Program-made: the position numbers and the translations under genes
Origin: an uncultured Acinetobacter sp.
GTDB taxonomy: Bacteria; Pseudomonadota; Gammaproteobacteria; Pseudomonadales; Moraxellaceae
Direction of reading: 5' to 3'
Length of the DNA: 64,000 nucleotides
NCBI RefSeq assembly: GCF_947493735.1
Contig: NZ_CANLSL010000005.1
Span: 1-64,000 of the forward strand
Notes under the pieces: model-generated
What the model saw: the letters and a program-made list of their open reading frames with translations, nothing else
The model's database searches: none
Told to the model about the DNA's origin: nothing
In this document: positions 1-9,377 of the stretch, piece by piece
How the letters are laid out: each line of letters opens with the position of its first letter
How positions within the stretch are numbered: position 1 is the first letter of the stretch

Positions 1-126
1 TTCAGCATTGAGTGCAGTTTCAACGGTGAGTTTTTTGAGTGCTTTACTGAAATTATTCAGGTCAGCTTCTGTTTTTAGGTTTTTGGCAAATTCTTTAGCT
101 AATGCCAACATTACTTCATCTTTCAT
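1..126 (-). CDS. IS256-family transposase, N-terminal 42 residues (partial)
   Basis: The frame opens with ATG at 126 and runs off the window. The translation begins MKDEVMLALAKEFAKNLKTE and continues through a segment ending KKLTVETALNAE, the conserved N-terminal helical region of IS256/Mutator-type transposases (a 'LTKxxVExALNAE' pattern). The catalytic DDE residues would lie outside the window. A plus-strand reading frame over the same bases has no recognisable content. Whether the element is intact cannot be judged from here. Confidence 0.75.
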   Translation of the reverse strand, partial: MKDEVMLALAKEFAKNLKTEADLNNFSKALKKLTVETALNAE

Positions 127-202
127 GGTAAACACCTGTGTTACTCTCAACAGCGTTGAGGGAGAGTTTAAGCGTTTACACAGTTTTATTTACAGTCTCT
201 TA
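1..202 (-). mobile_element. End of an IS256-family insertion sequence (cut by window edge)
   Basis: The leftmost bases carry the 5' end of a transposase gene reading out of the window. They also carry an outer end that reads GAGACTGTAAATAAAACTG from about 200 inward on the minus strand, the style of terminal repeat found on IS256-family elements. Only one end is visible, so neither the target duplication nor the other inverted repeat can be checked. The outer boundary is placed near 200-202 by inference. Confidence 0.7.
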
Positions 203-211
203 GACTGATCT

Positions 212-237
212 AAAGTAGCTTCTCGAAGCTACTTTTT
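212..237. terminator. Hairpin terminator, AAAGTAGCTTC stem
   Basis: An 11-bp inverted repeat at 212-222 / 225-235 is followed by T residues on the plus strand and has a weaker T stretch on the minus strand. It lies just outside the IS end and downstream of the small minus-strand gene ending at 312, so it probably terminates that gene. Confidence 0.6.
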
Positions 238-311
238 ACTTCTAATCTAAGTTGTCTTTAAAAATATCTTCACTAAAAAAATGTATTGAACAATTATTTT
301 TCTTTCTCTAC

Positions 312-488
312 TTACCCGTCTGATTCATGGACAGTCATGGATTCAATCATGTCATGCTTATTAAATTCTTTATATTCAGGCTTGGCTTCATACGCTTTCC
401 AAGCTTGCTTGACGTTTTCATCTTTGATCTCGTGCATGTCCATCTCTTCGACAGCAGTTGGCATTTCATCAAACTTCACGGTAGTCAT
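312..488 (-). CDS. Small acidic protein of unknown function, 58 aa
   Basis: An ATG at 488 is preceded by AGGAG about 6-7 nt upstream. The 58-codon frame ends in TAA at 312-314. The product starts MTTVKFDEMPTAVEEMDMHE and is charged, rich in Glu, Lys and Met, with no membrane segment, signal peptide or cysteine. It looks like a small soluble cytoplasmic protein. I do not recognise a family. The good ribosome site and the hairpin downstream (212-237) support it as a real gene rather than chance. It lies between the IS end and the divergently transcribed fbp gene. Confidence 0.55.
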   Translation of the reverse strand: MTTVKFDEMPTAVEEMDMHEIKDENVKQAWKAYEAKPEYKEFNKHDMIESMTVHESDG

Positions 489-689
489 GGTGGCTCTCCT
501 TAATTACTCTTATTTTGTATTTACTGAGTTTTAAGTTATAGCATGTTCTATGCCATCGAGATTAACTATTCACCGACAAATTGTTTCTGATTGCACGAAA
601 GCGAACGTAGTGTCATAGCTTTTTATCTCGAATATGCAATAATAGCCACTTTCACTATTTGCCTATAAAGCTATTTGGAGTTTGACGCA

Positions 690-1667
690 ATGTCCCAAGT
701 TTTACTCAAAGATTTTCTCACTCAACAACAAAACCACAATCTGACAGAAAATCTTGCGCAAGTGATCCTGACCATTGCATCAACCTGCAAAGACATCGAC
801 GCTGCGCTACAAAAGGGTGCACTTGCAGGGATTCTCGGCAGCGCAGAAAATGAAAATGTACAGGGTGAAACACAGAAAAAACTCGATGTGATTTCAAATG
901 ACATGCTCATTGATGCCTTACAACAACACCCTGCGGTAGTTGCACTTGCATCAGAAGAATTGGAAGACATGACGCCTGCACAAGCGAGTGGTGAATATTT
1001 GGTATTGTTTGACCCATTGGATGGTTCAAGTAACATCGACATTAATATGTGCGTCGGTACGATTTTCTCAATTTTAAAAAATACTGGCGACCTAAAAACA
1101 GAAAACTTCTTCCAAAAAGGTCGTGATCAAGTCGCTGCGGGCTATGTGTTGTATGGTCCATCGACCATGTTAGTCCTCACTACTGGTCAAGGGGTGCAAA
1201 TGTTTACCTTTGATCCTGAGTCTAAACAATTTGTATTAACCAACGATCAAGTACAAATCCCTGCGGAAACGCAAGAATTTGCGATTAACTCATCAAACCA
1301 ACGTCATTGGGAAGCACCTGTACAACGCTATATCGGCGAACTCCAAGCAGGCAAAACTGGTGAACGTGGCAAAGACTACAATATGCGCTGGGTGGCGTGT
1401 ATGGTTGGTGATGTGCATCGCATTTTAACACGTGGCGGTATTTTCCTTTATCCGTATGATCTCAAAGACCCGAAAAAAGCAGGTCGTCTACGCCTCATGT
1501 ACGAAGCTAACCCAATGAGTTTCTTGGTCGAGCAAGCAGGTGGCGCATCGTCTACGGGTCGTATGGACATTATGGATGTTGAGCCAAACGATCTACATCA
1601 ACGTATCCCTGTGATTTTAGGCTCAAAAACTGAAGTCGAGCGTGTTACGAGCTATCATCAAGTTTAG
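690..1667 (+). CDS. fbp: Class I fructose-1,6-bisphosphatase
   Basis: This enzyme hydrolyses fructose-1,6-bisphosphate to fructose-6-phosphate, the committed step of gluconeogenesis, in the cytoplasm. The 325-residue length is typical of bacterial class I enzymes. The metal-binding signature [12 protein letters not shown] lies near residue 110, and a [16 protein letters not shown] segment with a later [15 protein letters not shown] follows, covering the substrate and metal site. The start was set at ATG 690 because TTGGAG sits about 9 nt before it; a TTG five codons earlier would overlap this site. It is transcribed alone, and its upstream spacer has no clear operator. Acinetobacter grows largely on organic acids, so gluconeogenesis is central. 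Confidence 0.95.
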   Translation: MSQVLLKDFLTQQQNHNLTENLAQVILTIASTCKDIDAALQKGALAGILGSAENENVQGETQKKLDVISNDMLIDALQQHPAVVALASEELEDMTPAQASGEYLVLFDPLDGSSNIDINMCVGTIFSILKNTGDLKTENFFQKGRDQVAAGYVLYGPSTMLVLTTGQGVQMFTFDPESKQFVLTNDQVQIPAETQEFAINSSNQRHWEAPVQRYIGELQAGKTGERGKDYNMRWVACMVGDVHRILTRGGIFLYPYDLKDPKKAGRLRLMYEANPMSFLVEQAGGASSTGRMDIMDVEPNDLHQRIPVILGSKTEVERVTSYHQV

Positions 1668-1765
1668 GTTGATCGCTTGAAAGCAACTTTTTTAAAAAAA
1701 GATGATTCATCGTAAGTGAGTCATCCTAAGTTCTAAAATTAAAATTTTCTATATCGAAGTGTCAT

Positions 1766-2557
1766 ATGTTTGAATTCATCCAGTCCAAAGATAATCCAAA
1801 AATAAAATTGGTTCGTGGTTTATTAGAACAGGCTTCTCTACGTAAGAAAAATGCGCAGACCGTACTTGAGGGTGCGCATTTGATCGAAAGTTTTATTCTT
1901 CATTACAGCAATAAAAACACTGATTGCAAAATCCAATTTCTGCTTTGTACGGAAAGTGCTTTAGACCACCCTGAAAATCAAAAAGTTTTAGACGAAAATA
2001 CAGCACCTGTCTATCTCGTTGATAGCTCGCTATATCATAAAATTAGCCAACTCGGTGAATCCACACCACTCATGGCAGTGATTGATTTGCCCAAAGCCCA
2101 AGACGCATGGCAAATTGACTGCGACACATTAATTCTCGATCGTGTTCAAGATCCGGGCAATGTCGGCACGCTACTCCGCTCTGCTGCCGCGGTTGGTATT
2201 CAGCAAGTGATTACGACTATCGGCACAGCAAGCCTGTGGTCACCTCGCGTCTTGCGTGCAGCGATGGGCGCACATTTCTCATTAGCGTTGTTCGAAGCAG
2301 TGCAGATTGAAAAATTGATTGATCAATTTCAGATTCCTGTCTATGCCACCAGTTCACATCGACCACAAAGTATTTATCAGCTCGATTTAAAAACGCCGTG
2401 TGTTTGGATTCTTGGAAATGAAGGACAAGGTGTACATGAAGATTTACTTGAAAAAGTAACTGCAGTCACCATTCCACAACCAGGCGGGCAAGAGTCTTTG
2501 AATGTCGCAATTGCAGGCTCGGTCTGCCTTTTTGAGATGATGCGACAACGTCTTTAG
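1766..2557 (+). CDS. TrmH/SpoU-family RNA 2'-O-methyltransferase
   Basis: This is an AdoMet-dependent methyltransferase of the SPOUT superfamily acting on rRNA or tRNA ribose. The 263-residue protein has an N-terminal substrate-binding domain (an SKDNPKIKLVRGLL start typical of the family). Its C-terminal trefoil-knot domain carries the three SpoU motifs: LDRVQDPGNVGTLLRSAAAVG (motif 1), WILGNEGQGV (motif 2) and a C-terminal segment beginning IPQPGGQESLNVAIAG (motif 3). The Arg and Asn needed for catalysis are present. It follows fbp by about 100 bp but need not be co-transcribed. The exact RNA target cannot be read from sequence; RlmB-like 23S modification is one possibility. Confidence 0.88.
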   Translation: MFEFIQSKDNPKIKLVRGLLEQASLRKKNAQTVLEGAHLIESFILHYSNKNTDCKIQFLLCTESALDHPENQKVLDENTAPVYLVDSSLYHKISQLGESTPLMAVIDLPKAQDAWQIDCDTLILDRVQDPGNVGTLLRSAAAVGIQQVITTIGTASLWSPRVLRAAMGAHFSLALFEAVQIEKLIDQFQIPVYATSSHRPQSIYQLDLKTPCVWILGNEGQGVHEDLLEKVTAVTIPQPGGQESLNVAIAGSVCLFEMMRQRL

Positions 2558-2752
2558 GATTTTAAGCATTGTTCTGAAACTTGATTAATCATTAACAACG
2601 TAACGATAGCTAACAATTTGCAGTTTTATGTTGAAACTGTGCCATTTTTTCACCAAATCCCCTAAACTACATCAGAAAATATTTTACAACCTTGTCAACC
2701 AATTCAGTCAATACGACGTTTATAGTCACATGAAAACTGTTTAGGTTGTCGA

Positions 2753-3373
2753 ATGACAGGACTTTCCATCCCGATGGATTCAGCACCCAAGCAAAAACAG
2801 TTGACGCAGGATACCACTGCGCCAATGACGCTTGAAAAGCGCCTCCAGCTCTTTATGCAAGAGATTACTGGACGTGCTTTAGTGATGATGGAAAACGCAT
2901 GTCAGGGTCAACATGATGTTGCAATGGATTTAGTGCAAGAGGCATTTATCTCATTGCATCAACATTATCCAGACAAACCAACAGATGAATGGTATCCCCT
3001 GTTCTACACCATTTTGAACAATAAGTTGCTCGATTGGCGTAGAAAAGAGGCACGTCGTACTCAGCGATTCGGGTGGTTGCGTATCAACCCAATTGCAGAT
3101 GAGGATGAAGAGCAATATGATCTTCCCGATCAGAGTCTTGTTGATGCAAGTGACTTGATTGACCAAGAACATACCACAGAGGAAATATTCCAAGCCGTTC
3201 AAACTTTACCTGTTCGCCAACAGCAAGCCTTTATGCTTCGTGCATGGGAGGGCTTCGACACTGCAACAACAGCAAAAATTATGGACTGTAGTGAAGGCAG
3301 TGTAAAAACACATTATCACCGTGCCACACAAAGTTTAAAGACGATTTTGGCACATTTAAATTCTAATGATTGA
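2753..3373 (+). CDS. ECF-type RNA polymerase sigma factor
   Basis: The 206-residue protein has a region 2 core (AMDLVQEAFISLHQHY, then a WRRKEARR tail that matches promoter -10 recognition and core binding). A C-terminal region 4 helix-turn-helix (LPVRQQQAFMLRAWEGFDTATTAKIMDCSEGSVKTHYHRA) recognises the -35 element. The linker contains an acidic stretch (DEDEEQYD). It is the first gene of a three-gene operon with a small membrane protein and a DUF3106 protein, so it probably directs an extracytoplasmic stress response held in check by the next gene. The start at 2753 is the first ATG; Met residues 8 or 25 are possible alternatives. Confidence 0.88.
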   Translation: MTGLSIPMDSAPKQKQLTQDTTAPMTLEKRLQLFMQEITGRALVMMENACQGQHDVAMDLVQEAFISLHQHYPDKPTDEWYPLFYTILNNKLLDWRRKEARRTQRFGWLRINPIADEDEEQYDLPDQSLVDASDLIDQEHTTEEIFQAVQTLPVRQQQAFMLRAWEGFDTATTAKIMDCSEGSVKTHYHRATQSLKTILAHLNSND

Positions 3374-3383
3374 GGGTCATCCA

Positions 3384-3704
3384 ATGAAAAAAGATGATTT
3401 TGAACAAAAAATTGTGAATGCTTTGAATGTCAAAGCCAATCAACAAATGCAATTTAAGCATGCTGTCATAGACAATGTCTTTGATCGCATTGAACAGCAA
3501 CGCCATGAGCGATTTAATCGTTGGGGCTTAGCAGGTTTTGCTTTGGCTGCTGCGATTACAGGTGTGGCTGTCGTACCGAGTAGTTTTTTTGATAATACGA
3601 CTGATCAGCAAGCTACGATTACCTCCACCAAACTTTCTCCACAGCTCGCAGATGATTTGGAAATGCTCTTAGTGCTTGGTGAGGATGCAACACATGGTAG
3701 CTAA
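3384..3704 (+). CDS. Small single-pass membrane protein, probable anti-sigma factor
   Basis: The 106-residue product begins MKKDDFEQKIVNALNVKANQ. It has a cytoplasmic helical N-terminus of about 45 residues, one hydrophobic segment around residues 47-68 (GLAGFALAAAITGVAVVP) and a short exported tail. This size and topology fit a membrane anti-sigma factor that traps the preceding sigma factor. No zinc-binding HxxxCxxC motif is visible, so it is not a ZAS-type anti-sigma. The start at 3384 was chosen for GAGGG 7 nt upstream, right after the sigma stop at 3373. Its end overlaps the start of the DUF3106 gene. The function is inferred from context and topology only. Confidence 0.6.
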   Translation: MKKDDFEQKIVNALNVKANQQMQFKHAVIDNVFDRIEQQRHERFNRWGLAGFALAAAITGVAVVPSSFFDNTTDQQATITSTKLSPQLADDLEMLLVLGEDATHGS

Positions 3705-4092
3705 GATGCTTCCTGTGCTTTGTGCAACAACCATCAGCCTTGCATCACCGATTGGTTTTGCAGGTATGGAACGCTTTTGGGCGAATAAAGAAGATCAGAA
3801 AATTGTAGCACAGCTGGATGAGTGCGATGCGCTAACAGTCGAACAACGCCATCGATTGATCAAAGCGTATCAAGCCACTCGTGATGCCGAACAAAAACTT
3901 GATCTCAAAAAACGTATGGAGTGGTTTTGCAAACTTAGCGATCAAGAACAAGATCGCATGCGTGTCGCTTGGCAGAATATGAATACCAGCGAACGCAATG
4001 AACTGAAACAAAAACTACAGGCAGCCACAGACCTTGCTGAACGTACCGAGATTCGTCGTGAATTTATCGAGCGCTTTGAAGGGCAATTCTAA
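3694..4092 (+). CDS. Exported DUF3106-family protein
   Basis: The 132-residue protein has an N-terminal signal sequence (MVAKMLPVLCATTISLASPIGFAG). A helical region follows with DUF3106-like repeats (LSDQEQDRMRVAWQNMNTSERNELKQKLQAA) rich in Glu, Arg and Gln. The start at ATG 3694 was selected because GGTGAGG lies 9 nt upstream; ATG 3685 is the alternative. It overlaps the previous gene by 11 bp, so the two are translationally coupled. Proteins of this kind recur beside sigma/anti-sigma pairs, suggesting a periplasmic role in sensing or as a target of the regulon. The biochemical function is unknown. Confidence 0.75.
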   Translation: MVAKMLPVLCATTISLASPIGFAGMERFWANKEDQKIVAQLDECDALTVEQRHRLIKAYQATRDAEQKLDLKKRMEWFCKLSDQEQDRMRVAWQNMNTSERNELKQKLQAATDLAERTEIRREFIERFEGQF

Positions 4093-4149
4093 CCCACTAT
4101 TTACCTCGTTATTCAACACAATATAAACAACACTACACATATAAAAAAA

Positions 4150-4176
4150 AGAGGCACTTAATGTGCCTCTTTTTTA
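4150..4176. terminator. Shared convergent terminator
   Basis: The stem AGAGGCAC / GTGCCTCT (4150-4157 / 4163-4170) has A residues on its left and T residues on its right. It can terminate both the sigma operon from the left and the minus-strand surface-protein gene ending at 4184. Confidence 0.85.
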
Positions 4177-4183
4177 TGACGTT

Positions 4184-6613
4184 TTAGCGTCGCTTCACTT
4201 TGCGTCGCCATAATGCTAAGCCAACCAAACCAAGTGCAGAGAATATGCCCAAGCTACCTCCACCACCTCGAGTATCATCACTCGTTGTCGCCGTGCTGAT
4301 TAAATAAATCTTTGCAGAATTAGATAGTGTCGCATCGGCATCAAAAACTTGATATTCAATATCGTAATTAAACTTATTAAAAATACTCTTCGGTCTGATA
4401 TGAATTTCTCCGCCATAACACCATTTGCGTGAATCATCTGGGCAAAGTACACGATGCTCAGCTTCAATTATCAAGCTTGAATCTATATCACCAAGTTTAA
4501 TTGGCGCTGGAATACCATCCTCGCTCACCCAAAATGCCTTTTTACCTGTTGGAAATCCAACTTGCTCTGATGTTCCATCTCCATCATCATTGTCATTTGC
4601 AAGCAAATCCACTTTTACACGCTGATCGGTACCCCATTTCATCGAGTATTCATCATCCTCAGCTATCGGTGCAATATTAACAAGTGTAGCTTGCGCCAAG
4701 CCTATAGACTGTATAGATGGATCAGATTTTAAAGTTATCGTATATTTACAATAGTTATAATCTCCAACAGCGACATCGTCCTCGTCTGCTTGGAAATCGG
4801 TTCGATACATGAGTAATGCTTGTAAATCATTATTCCACTCACACTTCAAACCAGCATCTGAACCAGCGACAGGAAGTGCAGAAGTATCATCTTTTGCAAA
4901 AACATCTACATTGACTTTACCAAGTGCCGTTGCGGTAACATTATACAAATTTTCATCGAAATGCTGAATTTCACGCTTACCATTCACTGAGATTTCTGCA
5001 GGAACACTATTTGCAAATATATCAAAGTAAGCTTGACGATAACGCAAGCTATCTTTGTAGTCTTCTATACGCTTTTTGAAATAATCACGTCGATGTTCAT
5101 AATATTCAATGAACTTTTCATCAGTTTCTTCATCTGCGATTAGTTCTTCAAAAAACTCAAATTCAGCTTCAAAACCTTCTAAAGTTTTAACCTGAGAGAT
5201 ATTAGAACTTGTCATATCATTGGCAACTAGACGAGTAAGTTCTGTTGAACCTATATCACAACTATTACCTGTTGCCGCATCTAAAATTAATTTATTTTGC
5301 GCCAAGCGATTTAAACCACGTTGATCTATAGCTTCACACCCACTTTCTTTCCCATCGACATTCACCAATGGGTGATCTTCATAGTCGGTCAAGAAATACA
5401 TCGGCAAGTACGCTGTATATTCGCTTGCAGGTTGTAAGCTTGTCATCAATGTAGACTGTGTATAGCTACTAATATCTTTAGATGTTTCATCTTTAATCAC
5501 AGCATAAGGCAGTTGGCAATAGCTACTACTTGCCACGGCTTTCATAATGCCATTATTTCCTGTACTAAATCCTAGTCGATCATCTGCGGGTAAAACCCCC
5601 AACAAATAACGACAAGACTGCCCATTATTAAATGCCAAAATATTATAATTTAGACTTTTTGTACCAAAGGCATCATACAGTAAGGTACTGAAACTTGTAT
5701 TATTGACGATGGTATTACTCACCATTGTCAGCTTGCTCGATGCACTTAATATCGCATCAGCATTTTGGCCTGGAACACTATCACCTGTGAATTTAATAAT
5801 ACTACCATTATTCGTTGACGCAGTATTTTGAGCAATAGTATTGAGCGACAATGATAGGTCTGGTACGCCACATGCTTCCATCACACTCTGTGTGCTCGCT
5901 TGTCCATTATTAACAATCGACGAACCTTTAATACTTATTGTGCGACCTGTAAAGGTCAAATTATCTAGTCAACTCATCGCCAACACAGCACCACGCGTTG
6001 CTGTATTTCCTTCGAACACACTATTTGTGACATCCAAAGTACTGCCTACACCTGAAAGATAAATTGCACCACCCTCATTTGCAAAAGAGTTTGCGATTTC
6101 GACCTGCACCAAAGAAACTGTTGCGCCAGCCTTAATCGCACCGCCACGAGCAGATTTACCGCTCTCAAGTCGTACTGATTGTAGTGTTAAGTTTGATTTT
6201 CCTGAGGTCGTATCAAACAAGCTAAAACTATTATTACCTTTAATGATGGTTTGCATCGGCAGGCGTTTTGGATAGTCACCAGTGATGATATCCTTTTCAC
6301 TCCAATCTGCTGGCGTTTCGCCCAAAATATTCACCATTGAGCTCGGTGTTAATGGCTTGCCAATCGTATACTCACCTGCTTTAAGCTCAATCCGGTCGGT
6401 GACGTCAGGCGACTTTTTACCAACCGCACAGCCGCCGTAAGATTTATTATCCGAGGCAGTTTGGATTGCTTCACGAAGCGAGCATGCATTTTTATTTTCA
6501 CCATCTTCATCAGCAAATGTTGTGACATAAATTGTGTCATCAACTGTTGCTGCCATAAGTGGCAGTGCAACAACAACTGAAATAGCAAGCAATGCTTTCT
6601 TGTAGTTTTTCAC
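4184..6613 (-). pseudogene. CSLREA-type surface protein gene with in-frame TGA
   Basis: One continuous frame of 810 codons starts at GTG 6613 (AAGGAG upstream) and is interrupted by a single TGA at 5969-5971. The N-terminal part (214 residues) has a signal peptide and the CSLREAIQTA motif found at the start of exported beta-helix proteins. The part after the stop continues the helix (NNGQAS, NTIVNN, NILAFNN) and ends in a Gly-rich stretch, one hydrophobic helix and RRKVKRR, a GlyGly-CTERM-type sorting tail that anchors proteins at the envelope. Both halves are well preserved, so the lesion is recent or the stop is read through (the context is TGA CTA G). It follows a related broken gene in the same orientation, 14 bp apart. 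Confidence 0.8.
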
Positions 6614-6627
6614 CGTAACACTCCTTG

Positions 6628-8518
6628 TTAGGCTTTATTCTTTCTAAATACAAAACGACCAAAAGCGATCATGAATAATGTAAAAACTGAATAACCAATT
6701 GCACCGCCTGACACATTCACCTTCTTGCTTTCATAATTGTTTGTTGGACTTTGTGTAATTTTAACCGGAATGACAATATCTCTATCCGCCTCAGCTTCCG
6801 AGAATCTTGAGCCAGTTGTCACAACACGCAAACTTAACTCATCTGAACCGTGATAATTAGAGTTCGGAGTATATGTCAACATACCCTCATCATCTAACTG
6901 CCAAGTTCCTTTGGACACAGGCGTTGCCGCACTTTGAACAACTCGCAAACAACCTATTTTCCACGGATTTCCGTCTGAATCTGTATTCGAGCCCATGATC
7001 GCTGGGCATTCATTCGCAGGCAATAACTCTCCATCTGCCAAGCTATCTAGAATTGAAGTTTTAAATACTTCACCAAAATTTAAATCATCACATAAGCGAA
7101 CAATCGTTTCCGAGCTAATCACAAGTTCAATGGCACCTAAATCAAAATGAACGCTGTTATTGACACGCGTAAACCCACGCTGATCCTGCCCTTCACAACG
7201 ATATGTGCCCGATTCTGTGCCATCGCTAAATGCACTGCCTCTATTCACAATAGGAGAATCTACAAGTGTCGCATATGCAGACAACAAACGTGGTTTGAAG
7301 TAGCCTAAAAAATAATTCGCAGGGGTGCTAAATGGACACAATAAACCATGAGCAGGTGGTCTATCATATTTGCCTTCACTACTTTGCCCTGCAATGAGTT
7401 TATTATTTGGTAATGTCGAAATTTTGGTATTTCGGTTACCGTCTTCACCCGCTTTGCAACTACCACCAACTAAGTTATTAAACGAGAATGAAGGATCTGT
7501 TGATGCGTATGTGCAGTCTGCGCTTTTATTAACAACAATACTGTTTGCCAAATGCGCTTTCTGTTGAGGCGCATTGAAATAAAAACCTTTTGCGTTATCT
7601 ACTGCAGTGACATTATTGACATATACGCCATCTAGAACATTGAGCAAATAACCTTTATTTTTTAATAATGTTGTATTTGATAAATAAGAAAGTCGACTAA
7701 AAGCGCCTTGAGTAGTAGTTTCATCGCCAAAAGGAACTGCACTATAGATTACAGTTGCACCAGATGCCGTCGCACTATTATCTCTAATGACACTATTTTT
7801 AATAACAAATAACGGGTTCGCCACATGCAATACTGCGCCACGTTCAGCTGTATTATTTTGTACTAGCGAGTTCGAAATCGACACGTAGTTTGCTGAGTTT
7901 GCATTTGTACCCGACAAAATACCTTCGCTATAAATCGCCCCACCTTCAGTCGCATTTCCATCAAAAAGCTTTACATATTCAAGCGTCAAGTTTTCACGAT
8001 TAAAGAAAATGCCACCTTGCACTTCGCAAATTGCTTCTGCGCCACAACCTTGTAGATTGACTTGATTAAACTTAACAACAATTTGACTAACTTCAGGCTT
8101 CTGATCATTCACATTAAATAAGCGATGAGTCCCACTAGCTTTGATGGTGGCATTTTTAGCCCCATTTCAGTCGAGTCAGTATTAAAGGCTGTACTTTCAG
8201 TTTGAATGGTCATCGCAGTTTTAATCGCGATTTCTTTATCTAAGGTGTAAGTTTCTTCTGCTTTCAACAAGATAACCGTAGAGGCATCCTCACCACCACA
8301 ACCGTTATAGCCTGCTTTTTTAATTTTTTCTCGTGCGGTTTTGTCTGTTTCTGATTCGCCAGCTTTTGCAGTGTAATACTCGTTGATGTACGTAACGGCT
8401 TCACGAATTGAACATTCATCGTCATCTTTAACAATATCTTCGGTAATCGTCACATCAATATTTGCTAAGGTATGCCCACTTAAGCATAATAACCCACAGC
8501 AATGCTTTGTTTAAGCAT
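6628..8518 (-). pseudogene. Second CSLREA-type surface protein gene, two frameshifts
   Basis: ATG 8518 has AAGGAG 7 nt upstream. Its frame (MLKQSIAVG) breaks at the GGG at 8493-8495. Adding one G gives a full signal peptide leading into ANIDVTITED and the motif CSIREAV. A second break lies at the GGGG at 8160-8163, where adding one G joins to the frame continuing NVNDQKPEVSQIVVKFNQ. Both lesions fit loss of one G in a short G run. Repaired, the protein would be about 630 residues: signal peptide, CSLREA-like region, beta-helix repeats and a C-terminal membrane helix ending RFVFRKNKA. It is a paralogue of the next gene. Sequencing error, decay and phase variation are the alternatives. Confidence 0.75.
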
Positions 8519-8637
8519 TATCGCACTCCTTTGAACCCGCTTTTTTTGTTGTTTTTGGCGTAATATTTTGCCAATCCTTGAACCCACATACTTTCGCACA
8601 GCTTGACGCATGTGACAAGCCCAATTTGTAAGTGCTT

Positions 8638-9345
8638 TTAGTCTGAATACTGATCTATGAGCGCAAATATTTGTTTTAGGCGCAGATTTGATAATTTAGT
8701 TTTTTCACCTTGTAACACCTGTTCGATGCGATCCAAAGTTGCAAGTAGGCTATTTGTTTGTTTCGGTCCATATTGCAAAAGATAGTCGATAATCGGCGCC
8801 TGAAATTGCCAACTCCGTCGTTGCGTAACTGCAACAAGTAAAGCGTATCGGTCTTCATATGAACTACCATCAGGCACACGAATGCTTACCGACTGATTCA
8901 AACGAGATTGCAGATCAGGAAACTGTAACCGCAATGACATTGGTGCCAAGCGTGAAGAAAAGACCAACTGAGTCTGGCTTTCATAACTTTGGTTGATTAG
9001 GTGAAAAATAGCACGTTGCCAAGCCATCACCCCATGCGTTGCTTCGATATCATCGAGTGCTACAACATCGTAGTGCTCTAATGCTTGAATCGCCTCTACT
9101 GGTGCATCTAACAATCCCAATAAAGGCACTCGAATCGCTCGTTTGCCAACATCTGAGTACGAGTCACAGATTGCACTCAGCAAATGTGATTTGCCTGAAC
9201 CTGCATCACCATAGATAAATAGCTGCCGAATTAAACCTGCATGAAATTGACGCACACTATCAATGGTCGAACCCCAACTTGGACCTGCAAAATCACTGAT
9301 TTGTGCATCCAAGTGTGGTTCAATATCTAGCTTTAATTGGCGCAT
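8638..9345 (-). CDS. hda: DnaA regulatory inactivator Hda
   Basis: This AAA+ protein of about 235 residues is homologous to the ATPase domain of DnaA. It works with the sliding clamp to stimulate ATP hydrolysis on DnaA and prevent re-initiation. The Walker A motif GDAGSGKS is near residue 46 and a Walker B-like VVALDDIEA follows. The N-terminal stretch MRQLKLDIEPHLD holds the likely clamp-binding motif (QLKLDI). ATG 9345 was chosen because the protein then begins with this motif; a GTG at 9357 is less likely. It is co-directional with perM, 30 bp downstream, an arrangement also known in Pseudomonas. Confidence 0.85.
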   Translation of the reverse strand: MRQLKLDIEPHLDAQISDFAGPSWGSTIDSVRQFHAGLIRQLFIYGDAGSGKSHLLSAICDSYSDVGKRAIRVPLLGLLDAPVEAIQALEHYDVVALDDIEATHGVMAWQRAIFHLINQSYESQTQLVFSSRLAPMSLRLQFPDLQSRLNQSVSIRVPDGSSYEDRYALLVAVTQRRSWQFQAPIIDYLLQYGPKQTNSLLATLDRIEQVLQGEKTKLSNLRLKQIFALIDQYSD

Positions 9346-9377
9346 AGGCAAGCACACTCATTTCGCATTATTTAGCC

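Noticed and set aside
8..208. Plus-strand frame over the first 200 bases
   Set aside because: It is antisense to the IS256-type transposase start and its product has no family likeness.
5969..5971. TGA as a selenocysteine codon in the CSLREA gene
   Set aside because: No SECIS-like hairpin can be made out next to it, the site is not flanked by redox motifs, and beta-helix surface proteins are not known selenoproteins. A point mutation or readthrough is simpler.
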